Below are positions 12,207 through 23,391 of a DNA stretch of 64,000 nucleotides, one piece after another. The first letter of the stretch is position 1. Every line of letters begins with the position of its first letter. Below the pieces are notes generated by a model that did no database searches, was not told the origin of the DNA, and was given only the letters and a program-made list of their open reading frames with translations. The stretch is from Nymphaea colorata. Lineage: Eukaryota > Streptophyta > Magnoliopsida > Nymphaeales > Nymphaeaceae. The stretch covers positions 33,660,769 through 33,724,768 of the forward strand of contig NC_045138.2 of assembly GCF_008831285.2 (NCBI RefSeq), given 5' to 3'. The position numbers and the translations under genes are program-made.

Positions 12207-12794
12207 ATCATAATCAAGTCATCCTCCTGAACAAGCTTTCCAGTTAGAGCAACTTGGTGTGCAGGAGATTTAGGATTATGAAAATATTCATTAATGACTT
12301 TATTGCCCTATTTTGAGGTATCAACTGATTTTATCTCTGGAATTAGCAGCGTATGACTCCTGCAAACTTTTCCAAACATGATAAAACGTTTCAAGCCCAA
12401 CGACTTTGGCATGAATGGTCTGTGAGGGAGGATAGATCCAGCTCAACAAGAGCTAATCACAGCATTCCAAGTGACGTAGTATGGATTGACTACAAACTTA
12501 TTGTATTGGATAATGAACTGAGGCGGTTTAGGCTTCCGTCCATCTATATCCCCATCTAAGCCATGAAAGACTAATAGTTGTAATTGAGAAGCCACAAAGC
12601 ATAATCATTGGCATTGAGTTTAATATGAAGAAAATACCGAAATGGATTGGCAGCGGGCAGTGGTGGCAGATTGAGGGTGAAAGAACTTATCTCGTGTGAG
12701 TCGTTATTGCTGAATCCTTCAGAAGCCATGCTAAAGGGTGAAGAACTCAGTCCAGAGAAGCTGACTCACAATTCTGGCTCTGATGTAATGCTAA

Positions 12795-13193
12795 GAACAT
12801 GAAGGAAATAAATTCAAGCTATCAGGACACATGAATATTTATGTGGTTTGATCTTAACTTGATCTTCTTCGAGCACAACAGTCTGATTCTCTCTCATGGT
12901 TCAACGGTTCATGACACCTAGGATCAGCTGTTATACATATTGTTAAGCAGTGCTGAGATTATTACAATCAGAAGATCAATGCACCTTCTGTTTCAAAAAT
13001 AGATATTCTGTTTTGACAGATTTTCTGTTATAACCAGATCAGCATGAGAATACTTCCTTTTATCTACATGATTGGATCTGCTTCCATCTTTATCACGACC
13101 TTCAAGACTGTTTTCTGTTCTCGTCAAGTTGATTTTGGTTTTACATTTTGATTACCTCTTGATCCTTGACTTGCAGCAACTTGATGTTTATCC
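12795..13193 (-). repeat. 5' LTR of the decayed Copia element
   Basis: This is the right-hand copy of the ~400-bp direct repeat. It is followed on the minus strand by the degenerate tRNA-Met primer-binding site at 12788-12776, which fixes the orientation of the element. Confidence 0.6.
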
Positions 13194-13422
13194 TTACTGC
13201 CACTGCCAGGGTGCGCATGCAACCCAGCATGCCCAACCTGGTCCAATGCTAATCAAGAATATGAAGGACGGAATCAGCAGGTGCCTCATAAATGTGTCTT
13301 CTTCCTCAGTTAAAATGGAAATTAGTGGAGGGAAAGAGTCTATATCACCTGTCTAATCAAAACTTGTTGATAAATAAATGAGAAAAAACTGAAAGTATGT
13401 GAGATAGGATGTAAGTTTCAGG

Positions 13423-13622
13423 CTTTGTTACATGGGTACCCGTACCGGTCAGGTACGACACTGGTACTGGTACTACCTATCTTGGGTACTATCAAACAGT
13501 ACTGGATAAGACAACTTACCCAGGATTTTATATATATATATAACCGTATCTTTGTACTCAAGTTTTTTTAAAATAGTACAAACTAATACATGTACTCGTA
13601 CATATGTGACATAGTGACATAG
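13423..13622. mobile_element. Second hAT-type MITE, 200 bp, with 8-bp target duplication
   Basis: The left end CTTTGTTACATGGGTACC and the right end GTACATATGTGACATAGTGACATAG are related to the 11826 element. Flanking 8-bp direct repeats GTTTCAGG sit at 13415-13422 and 13623-13630. The interior has GGTACC/GTACCGG motifs and a short TA run. The right end carries an extra copy of TGACATAG, as if the terminus slipped. No transposase is encoded. Confidence 0.82.
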
Positions 13623-13639
13623 GTTTCAGGTCTGATTAG

Positions 13640-16600
13640 ATTATATATTCAAATTTGTGTACATCAACTAGTTCGTCTTCCATATGCCTATTCTAATTTT
13701 TTCCAAAATTAGTGAATTTATCCCTTGAGTGTCGTATTTGTGCACAAAATTGTTAGTATCTTCATGTTCATACATGTTCTGCTTACATAAGAGTGGACCT
13801 GTTCTTTGATTCATTCCCCGAGGGCAATAGAGTTCACCCAATCATGCAGGAGTTCGGGTAACTGACGGTTGATCTGTCTCGGACTGAACCGGGGACATGT
13901 ACATGAATTCGATAAGAGCTCAAACCTGGATGTTCAAACTCCCTATGTTATGAACCGCTATAAGCTGAGGCTTAGCAGTTCGAGCTCGGACATCAAAAGC
14001 CTTTCCATGAGCCGGCATTGGAAGCATAGAGTTGTCAAAAGTTATGACCTCCCACATCCAAAAGAATGCCAATCTCCAGACCAAAAACTAAAAAATATCA
14101 GGCATAGCAACTGTATTAATGTGTTAATCGATGAACTCTTTAGCTTATAACTTCGGTTTTCTAGTTGAGACTGATTTATGAGCTGGGATATGATGTGATG
14201 CTTGTCTGTGTTGAGACTTCTATCTGTGTGTGCACGTGAGAGAGAGAGAGAGAGAGAGAAACAACGAGCTAGAGTTGTATGAAGCACTCAGGTGCTTCTT
14301 GGGATTTGATGTTTGAACTAGTTAGTGCCACGAAAGTATATTTGCAGGTGGTGTAAATTATTTAGGTCATATCAGGTTGTAAGCCCTAAAAACTAGAGTT
14401 GTATGAAGCACGTTATCAATCTTGTAGGCACTGGAAGTGGGACCTTTGATAATTGCTCGCACATTCAACGGACCTCTTAAATGCACCCCTTTTTGTACAA
14501 CTAAAGTCTCTGTATTGTTGGCTGATTGTCAACTATCTTCGGTTCTTTTTCTGCAATTCACTTACCTTTCGTAGTCTAATTGGTGCAATACATCAAAGTT
14601 ACCTGGATGCTGTCTCTGAGTGCCCAGGTAATTTATCTACATCAATTTTCAGATAATGTTGCTTGAGTTGCGCCTCTCAAGTGCATGAATGCTTTCATTT
14701 CATCATTTTATCCGAACAATGTACATGTATAGTTGGTCTTGCACACTAAGGCTATTACAATTCTGTAGCTCATTAAGATGAAACCAAGTACTCTCAAGCA
14801 CTCATGCCTGTGTCCATCACTCGGTCTTTTGCCCAATTGGACCACGTAGTGCTCCTCTGTATCATTGACACCTGACCTCTGTTTTGCGTGTGGCCTAGAT
14901 GCTAGTACATGATTACGCAACAAACCGATTAGAAATGTAGGTTAAATGTTTGAAACCATTCGTAGGAAAGAACATTTCAATAAGTTTTTCTATGTAACTT
15001 TCGTTAACAAGCTTATGAATAAAACCCAGACAGGCACCTATTGTTCATATTGGGCATGTCAAACTCATTGTAGCATAGTTGAGATGAGCCCAATACATGC
15101 TGAACCGAGTGGAGACAAGGTGTCTTGGCTTGTTTTTCGAGCCCTATCTTCGAGGGATGTTTCAAGTGGGCACCTACGTTGTCACTGCGATTTTGGGCAT
15201 GTTGCTCTGGATATCACAGAAATTCCTCAACAAAAAGATGTTGCTGGGTTAGGTTTGGTTCTTAGTGCATGGTCCTTCTTTAGTCCAACTGTTGGATGGG
15301 TTTACTTGAACATGACATTTGGTGTAAGAAGGAAACCGGTAGCGTCACAGAAATTTCCAACCGTTTTTGCTTGTCAATTTTGGTTGGCAGCGACAAGGGA
15401 ATCAGTAACAAGAGCATACTTGCGGAAAATGATGCTCCCTTCCATTACCTGAAGAATATGTATTTCCAATTAAGTGTTTTTGAGGCAACTACTTTTCGTG
15501 GGACTCCTTTTCCCTCCATATGTTAGGAGTACAAGGATGAACACGACTGTTGCACGATCAAGGACAGGAAGGATCAAGATGAGGATGAAATTGTGGTGGA
15601 AATGACAAGGGATGTTGGTTACTGTCTTTTCCATGTTCTCTTTGGCAGTTTGGCAAGGTTAGTCCCCTTACAGGTAAAGGAGTATTTCCCATAATAATTG
15701 GAGATTATCCCATTATCCTTGGATGTATACCCATCTTTCTTTATCCTCTTACACCCATTTTTTTTATCCTCCTTTTTGTTTCACATTTAACTTGATATTC
15801 CATCCTCATCTCTCAGAAGCCTAACGAATGGGGCACAGTAGACTGTGATGTATATCACGTCAAGAAAAAGATTGCCTAGTACCTCGACCTGGGTCTAGGA
15901 CTCTAGAGTGTGCCAGCCTGGGTAAGCCTGACTTGATTTTTGATAGGCTTGACGGGGCTGCGTTGATGCGTTCACGCTTAGTCAAGCCTAGCCATCAACT
16001 TTTGATTAGGCTATGGTTCATTTTAGTCAAGCCTAGTGATCAACTAGTTAGGCTAGGTCCTAATAGTTGATAGTTGAGAGAGAGAGGAGGAATAGAGAGG
16101 AGGACAAGAACCAGCCTCATAATCAGGCCTTTAATCTCAAGTTAACACTACTCATACCATTTGAACTGAGGACGAGTCTACAACAGACTACCCAACCCAA
16201 TTGGGCTACCCATCACTTGGAGAGAGAAAGAGAGGACAACTTCCAGAACCATTGAATAACAGCCTTCAGTCCAACTCTCAATGCCATCAAGGGAGGAAAA
16301 AAGACTAGTTAATAGTTCATGGTCCCATTGGGCCAAGTGTTACATTCATCCTCCCTTCCAGCACATTAGAGTCTAGAGATTGGGTAAGGCGCCGCAACTA
16401 GTCAATGCAACAGCGAAGAAGAGGAACCTGATGCCTGTGCTTCTGGCCCCGCTACTAGTCGTCCCTACGTGCAGCCATACGCCTAGCTAGATTCTTTTTC
16501 CCAGCCACTAGTCATGTTCGGCCAACGTAGTGATACACAACTGGAACCCCTTTTGTAGTGGTAGGGTTTGACCGTATGCCAATCCATATGCGCAACATCT

Positions 16601-17744
16601 GCATTCTCTGCCATTTATCGATGGATGACGAGTTGCATCTTGTACTTGCTCTCTTGCAGGCGTTGGTTTCAATGCTACTAGTGAATCAAAACTGCGATGC
16701 TCTCACAATGAAGTTTTCTAGATACTCTCACAATAAAGTTTTATAATAATCAGCAGTCAGTTGATCTTTCAAGACTTTCATATTTCAATGGAAGTAACCG
16801 TAAAGATGTGGCGTACATGATTGATTTTGTGAAACTCAACACCTGGATGGCTCAATTGTGATATATATTCAATCTTTTCAAAGGTCCGAGAATAGACACT
16901 CCATGGTTCTAAACCTCGAAGTCATAAGTATTTATGGGCTACAGTCAACACGCTCATGCAGCGTCAGATTTGTGAATTATTCTGCAAATTTTGGTTGTCA
17001 TATTCCGTAATTGCATTTCGTGTTCGTGATCTGATATCATGTCCTTCCACACATGCCCACGCATAATTTGAATTACCTCTGTCGACGTAATTATTTATGC
17101 ACTGTGGCTGAAAATTTTACGCAGGTTTGCGTTCGTAAAACTAGCTGCATAATCCTGACTTACAAGGTCTTATCTCCACACTGGCACGCAAGCAGAGACG
17201 AGAGAGAGAAGGATGGCTTCCATACAGATAACTGTGTAATGCGTCCCTTCCTTACGAGACACATTATGTGCCTCCCACCTCGATTTGTCTCATGGCCCCC
17301 CTTTCCCCAAATGGCACAAAAAGGAAAAGAGTAGCCAAAAATCCCAAGCCAATCTTCTTCCCCACATGGCTGTCATCCCCTTTAGAAAAGGTGTGTTCAT
17401 CCGTTACGTCAAGCAACTGGTCACGTCAGGTGCCTCACCAGCAACCCAAACAGGGGACAGCTGGTGATGGGCCTAAAAGAGCCTTACATATCCAATCTCC
17501 ATACCATAAGTCCACTCCCTGAGATTGAACTTCAACTTCAGAGTCTACATAATCTGATGACAACTTCAGAGTCTACACAATCGATGACAGAGCAAGATTT
17601 CTGAAGAGGCTTAGAACATCAATCAGATTCGATCGTGAAATATGTGAACTAGAACCGACGTCCTCCTTTTCTTTTCAGTTTTATTTTTTATTTTTACCGT
17701 CATATCAGCTTTCCATGAAGTTGATAAAAGGAATAGTTCACTAC
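13640..17744. other. Gene-poor intergenic sequence
   Basis: Nothing here can be supported as a gene. A (GA)n tract lies near 14239-14259. A stretch around 15880-16060 repeats the motif AAGCCTAG/TAGGCTTGA several times and looks like an old repeat. The longest open frame (14946-15452, plus strand) has no family signature or splice context and is not called. Confidence 0.5.
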
Positions 17745-17958
17745 CTGCTTTCACGGAGATCCTGACAAGAGTGGTAGTCTTTTCAGTATCCACCGTGAGA
17801 AATTGAGGAGATGACATGACTTGGTTACTGCATGGTACTGTTGGATCAATCATGCACAATGGTGGCTCCCCGAACTGTTGATCTTTGACTCTGAGAGGGG
17901 TGAGGAGAAAAGTATACCCAGATTCATGGTTACTCTTTGTTGGATTTACTCCGCGCAT
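17745..17958 (-). other. Unrecognised exon-like open stretch
   Basis: On the minus strand an open frame from 17958 gives MRGVNPTKSNHESGYTFLL, then PLRVKDQQFGEPPLCMID and a serine/threonine-rich end. A good donor (CAG|GTAGTG) sits at 17745. A possible upstream exon at 18051-17989 has good AG and GT borders and would join in frame, but the intron would be only 40 bp, shorter than plant introns normally are. I do not recognise the protein. It may be a decayed gene or transposon fragment. Confidence 0.25.
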
Positions 17959-18059
17959 GTTTTGATTTGGATATAAATTAGTACTTACGTTCTGATACTA
18001 ACGAAGTGCCAACGGCTGGAGTTCGTGGCAGAAGAAATGTTCTTAGTGTTCCTGTAATA

Positions 18060-21000
18060 AAAACTAGTAACAGAGTTAAAGATTTACTTACATGAGCATT
18101 TTTCCTTTAATTTTCTCTGAGTTAATTTCTTTTTTTTTTCTCCTGCTTTTGCCATGACATTCATCACCCGTGGTTCCTCTTGTATATAACGAAACATAAT
18201 TAACTGTAGCTGCTTTTTTCCAGGTTCGTACTCAAGGATAGGACATGCTTCTTAGTTATGATCTCTATTACAAATTGTATACTAAGTTGAATATGCGCCA
18301 CTTATTGTTGTACAAGAAAAAACATTTGCAATATGAGACCAACACAAAAATGGTTTAGTTATCTAAACAAGAAAAAACATGAAGCATAAAATGAAAATCG
18401 TATTTGATATGCATGATTTCTAAGAGAAACAGAAAACGTAAAAGCGTAAAAGATTCGCTGCCAATGGACAGTTTCTGTTGGCCAAAGTTGCAACATACTC
18501 CAAATTCTCTTGGTTTTTTCCTCTTGTTCAAAAGCCTCGCAACTTCATAACACTTGGTCATTAACACAAGAAGCTAGAATTAGGAGACTATTAAACTGGC
18601 ATTAGTGTAATGTGGAACCACAACCGACCTTACAGGGCAACATTGCGCGTCTCGTCCTTACCTAACCAGGCCTACAAAAGGTGAAAGGAAAAGAACAATC
18701 AGAAAGGAAAATGTCTATTTGCTGCAAGACATGGATCGCCGAACAAAGCCAAAATGTTGGAAAAAGCAAAAGTGCAGCAAGGCCTAGATGTTGAAATAGG
18801 CTTCCGTCAGTCTTTTCAACCTCTTCAAACAAGCAGCGGTTTCTTTAATTTGAAGTATATGTGAATCTCGAGAGCTTGAAGAAATACAGCGAACTCTTGG
18901 GACAGTTTTTCACGGCTAAACTCGTAGCCAGTTTTGGAGCCTTTCAAATAGGAGACTTCCATGGATATTTAATTCGGACAACTATGGTGATGTACAGATC
19001 TTGGAAAGCATTCAACAATTGGGCTCTTTTAACCATGCCCGAGTTGATAGAGTAGAAATTTAAACCCCCTAAGAATTAAACTTGCAGAAAACTGTGGAGC
19101 ATATATAACTGTGCAGCTTGTTCGCTATCTTGGCCCTTGACATTGTAGGATGAGGATAATGAGAAGTTGATGTTGGCTGGTTTCTCTCCATGAGAATGGG
19201 TAGAATAATATGAGTTTGTTTTTTAACTGAATAGTTTTCCCAAGGAAGGTAGGTAATAATAGCATGTGAATGCCGACACAATACAAGTTGATGATCCTTA
19301 AACAGGACGGGAAGTTGTGGAGAATAATACCCAACCAGTTGGCCTAGTTGAGCATCATGCGTAGCCCCTAGACATTGTGATGGCGTTGGACGGCGGCATG
19401 CTGGCAGACCATAACAGTGAATGTGCCAAAACATTTTTGACACTTTTATGGATAGCTGCTTATAAGAGGCCTTGTAACAGCTGTGCTTGCACCACCATGA
19501 TTGTCCATTTTCTCTAAGCGCTCTAGTTCTTTCCTTAACCTCATCTGTTACGATGTCTGTCTGTGCTCCTGTGCTTCACCATCATAGTAATAAATATTGT
19601 CGTCTTTAAAGAAGAAAAAGAAACAGAAAAGGGGAAAGATATGGAATGGCCTGTCTCTGTTAAAAAACTAATCTCAACTCTCAAGGTACGTTATTTTCTT
19701 TCTATGTTTACCTTTTGTGAAGCTTGTCGTATGTTTTTTTAACTTTCTCACTTCTTGATACTAAACCGTTAGAAGCTCAATCGTTCAAACTTGATCTTAT
19801 CTTTTGATACTTTAATTTTAAGCGTTCAGTCTACACCAATGGTATCAACAGTAATCGTAATATACTATTGTGATGTCCATGATAATAGTAAGCATATGCA
19901 GACAGGGTACCAACGCCTGCACTAGCATGAGCTTTTTGACATTAAGCCTTGATATCACAACTCATAGAAGTGAAAGCAAAAGGAGAATATACAGAAAGCC
20001 ATCTTCAAGAGCTAGTATATAGACACTATCAGCCTTCGCTAACAAGAGGAATCATAGAAAGGGACCTATCATTCTCCACAAGGATGGAGAACCACAGACA
20101 GAGTTGCTTGTTCCACAATGACTCGAGAAAAGCATCAATCCTTTGAGACCCTTCACCAATCTCCTTACGCGCAAAGAAGACATGGTGGACCTTCTGTTCT
20201 TATGTTGTTCATTATTGGAAGAACTCTCAGACAATATACAGCCTAGTCTATGGACGAGGAAGCTAGGCAGCTATAAGCCTACTTCGTACAATTACAGAAG
20301 AAAGACGGTTGCATCAGAGGAAGGATGTGGGTGCAGAGTTTCTGCTACAGAACTTATGATGCCATACACGTTACACATGCACATGCTTCATTCATGATTG
20401 GTGGTCACTGGGAGAGATAATCACCTCTTGCTTGACTTCTCGAATCATTCATGATGGGTTGTCAAAGACTGACCTCCAGTACATCTCACTTCCAAGTTTC
20501 AGCTGGAATAAGGCCCTATAATTGAGAAAGAAAACGAAAACACGTTTGGATCCTCTAAGGATTAGATAAACCAAACTCAGTCACCTACACCTGAAAATCC
20601 TTTTTCTTTGTTTCTTTATAAATAAAAAAAAAACAGATATTAGTAGTTGTAACACAAATTAGACCTCTGTCTCTCCTATGAAATTTGATGAGCCATACCT
20701 GATCGAGACCACATCTTTCATTATGACATTCTTCTTTATCACCAACTCCAGACTCCTATATCACCAAATCCAGATCTGCTAACATCCTTTGATGAATGGG
20801 TTATTGCTCATTGTCTTTACTTGGTGATAAATCTGATGTCATGAATGCTCGGTACATTGTTCGTCAATGGAACAGAAGACAGGCTTAGTCGCGCGGAGCT
20901 TATGTCAACTTGATTGGCCATTCTCTATGGATTATTTTGTATGTTATGCATGTACCATGGTCAAAGGGAAAGCATTAAAATATTCATAACGATAAATCTA

Positions 21001-22365
21001 ACATTAGATCTCTTTTGCTTAGTGAAATAGCATGCATGCAAAACTGAAAAGATTAGGAACCGCTGAGCGCCAAGGCACTATACGAATTAGACGTTTTCTT
21101 CGACAAGATTCATGCTTTCAACATGGATGCAGTCTCATCTTCCTCCCTATAAAGACTACTCATCTGACAGAGGCGACTTGTGAGCGTTCCCAAACTGATG
21201 GGATGTTGATTACCAGTGACATCCTTTGCCACAAGGTCAAAACAGAAAGTAATCAGGCAGCGGGGAGGGAGGACAGCTAGACTTAACCAACTGGAGATTT
21301 GACAATATCTGGTTCATGACAGGAAAGTCTTCCTCAAACTTTTTTTTAGCTTGTCTATTATCTGGTCTAACGGTATCGGTTGCAGGACTTTTAATTTACC
21401 TTTTAATGCCGAAAACATAGTACAGATCAGGCACAAACATAATCTGTTGGACAAATACAATTCTATTAGAAACCAGCAAATCTTCACAATACCCTGATTG
21501 CCTCGCGTTGTCCAATTACATGCATTCCTGCCCTGAAGTACATCTTTGGTTATGATTTCTACCTAAAAGATGTAATTGCATGTAAGCTTCTTCAAGTTTT
21601 CTGTCTAATTAAGACTCCAAGGTTCAATAAACTTTCCCCAATTTGTGGCCAAGCACATAAAGCAAATATACATGATGCCCTCCTGCATTTAAGTGAGAAG
21701 CCACCACCTTCGATCATATTAGTATTTCCATTATAAATTATTGCGATCCGAAAAGCCAAAGAGAAGCCCCTCCATCCCGGCCTAACTCGTACCCCACCTG
21801 AGTTTCTTTGACAAATACTGCCCCTGCGTGACTAACTCAGATGACATGCACTCCGGGGTTGGCCGTAGACGCCGTACCAAAATAATTAGAGGCGACGATG
21901 CCAGGGATCTGCCATGTGCCGCCTTCTGCTGGGTTCGGCTATGGCATCGAAGAGAACAGGTTCAGAAAGCCTCACCCATGTTGGTTCAGTTCTGCTGGCA
22001 ACCGGGCCACTGTGTTCGTTCACCGTGTGAGACTTGCGCCAGTTGAAGACGGCAAGCTGAAGCAGATCAAGTTTCAACTCTCTCATTATTTTTTATTAAT
22101 AGTGTATATCTTAATAAAGCTTAGTGGTCGGAGCCTAACTGAAATTATATTTTACTTCTTTGAAGTTCCTTTGTCATGAGGATTTAGAACCTGGCATCCA
22201 TCTTGGTTCTTGGAGCCCACACTATATGTCATGCATGGCTGATTGTACATTTTCGGAGTATACTGAACAAGCCAACATTATATTGTCCTTTCCCCCTAAA
22301 TGCAAGGGGTTGTTCATTACTTTTGGCTTTTTAATATGTTCATAAACATTAAGGGCCGGGCATTA
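18060..22365. other. Gene-poor intergenic sequence upstream of GH3
   Basis: About 4.3 kb without a recognisable gene. Open frames at 19069-19443 (minus) and 21898-22179 (plus) show no known domain. Base composition is AT-rich throughout, with short poly-A and poly-T runs. Confidence 0.5.
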
Positions 22366-22371
22366 GAGACA
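22366..22371 (-). promoter_or_regulatory. Candidate auxin-response element (GAGACA / TGTCTC)
   Basis: GAGACA on the plus strand is the reverse of the canonical TGTCTC auxin-response core. It lies about 1.0 kb before the GH3 start codon and is followed by a CACGTC core. Group II GH3 genes are classic auxin-induced genes controlled by ARF proteins at such sites. A single 6-mer can occur by chance, so the functional call is weak. Confidence 0.3.
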
Positions 22372-22928
22372 TGTCACGTCCTAATTCAATCATGCCATGC
22401 GTCTCGGCCACTTGCTTAACAGGCAACATGAGCACGCCTCAAACGAAAAGAAGGGATCAAGAGCATCAACTTTAAGGAGAATTCATTTTATCTACCTCAT
22501 CATTAAACAAAACTGAGATGTCAGAGTATGTCAAGCTGTTAAGATTGGTATATAACTTTTAAAAGGGTAGAAACACTAAATATGAATCAGAAATTTTTTA
22601 TGAGAGTGACGAATTATAGTTTTATAATTTTGACAAGGATGGAAATATCATCTTTTAAAATTTCTGTATTACATAAATAAAAATTTTCAAATTTTATATG
22701 TAAAATTAAGACTTTTTTTTTAAAGGAGGCAGGGCCCCTGCCAACCCTCCTCTTCCCTTATGACATTGATATGTACATAATTTTTTAAAAAGTTAACCGA
22801 CACTTATGTGTACAAGTCATCAAGATTTCTTGCAGTTGGTCGCTTTTATAATCGTAGATTTTAACATAATAAAGTGGTTGAGATTAGCGAATAACTACGA
22901 CTTACAAGGATCTTTGATCATGCTTTAC

Positions 22929-22953
22929 ACACACACATATATATATATATATA
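22929..22953. repeat. (AC)n/(AT)n microsatellite upstream of GH3
   Basis: A compound ACACAC then ATATAT tract about 440 bp before the GH3 start codon. It is a likely length-polymorphic site. Confidence 0.8.
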
Positions 22954-23179
22954 GTGAGCTTTAACAATGTCTTTTTCCAAAAAAAAATTAAGAGGTAAGA
23001 ATTAGTAGAAATCATTTTGGTAGGAGCTGACCGTTCAATTTTTCCTATAGCAGTCAACGACTCAACTTTAGCAGATGAAGCAGGAAACAAAATAGGGTAA
23101 AAAAACGATCATCAATCTTTGATCCTTGTAAATCAGTGAGTCTACTGCTGTAAATTAGAGTCGCTAGCCCGCACCATTC

Positions 23180-23187
23180 TATATATA
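23180..23187 (+). promoter_or_regulatory. Likely TATA box of the GH3 gene
   Basis: TATATATA lies 205 bp before the ATG and is followed by a CT-rich stretch (about 23255-23345), as in many plant leaders. The transcription start would be expected near 23215. No competing TATA-like motif sits closer to the start codon. Confidence 0.6.
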
Positions 23188-23391
23188 GAGGGTCAGTGGA
23201 GTACTGCCGCCACGGCCCATTCGCCTCAACATCCTGATAACCCATTCTCAACCTCATTCCTCTCTTCTTCACTATTCTCTCTCTCCTTACAGATCCATTC
23301 CCCAGCAGCACTTCCCCAGAGCACATTCACATCCTTCTTCTTCTTTCGTCATCACTGAGCCATCATTATTGAGAACCCACTTTCTGTAGCC

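Larger units (their letters stand above)
10540..13193 (-). mobile_element. Decayed Ty1/Copia-type LTR retrotransposon
   Basis: Two diverged direct repeats of about 400 bp, roughly 10540-10936 and 12795-13193 (ends within about 20 bp), match over most of their length. They share the blocks TGACAGATTTTCTGTTA, TTATCTACATGATTGGAT and CTCTTGATCCTTGACTTGC. On the minus strand the right copy is followed at 12788-12776 by a degenerate primer-binding site related to the 3' end of initiator tRNA-Met. The internal 1.86 kb is broken. A minus-strand frame near 11070-11000 reads YVHISSKDQLTDVLRKSL, resembling the end of the Copia RNase H region just before the 3' LTR. Divergence of the LTRs and loss of open frames say the copy is old. 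A hAT MITE is nested inside. Confidence 0.7.

Noticed and set aside
14946-15452. 168-residue plus-strand frame
   Set aside because: It has no recognisable domain and a competing overlapping frame at 15296-15526; it could be a transposon scrap but nothing supports a gene.
19069-19443. 124-residue minus-strand frame
   Set aside because: No motif, no promoter or splice signals, and an overlapping alternative frame.
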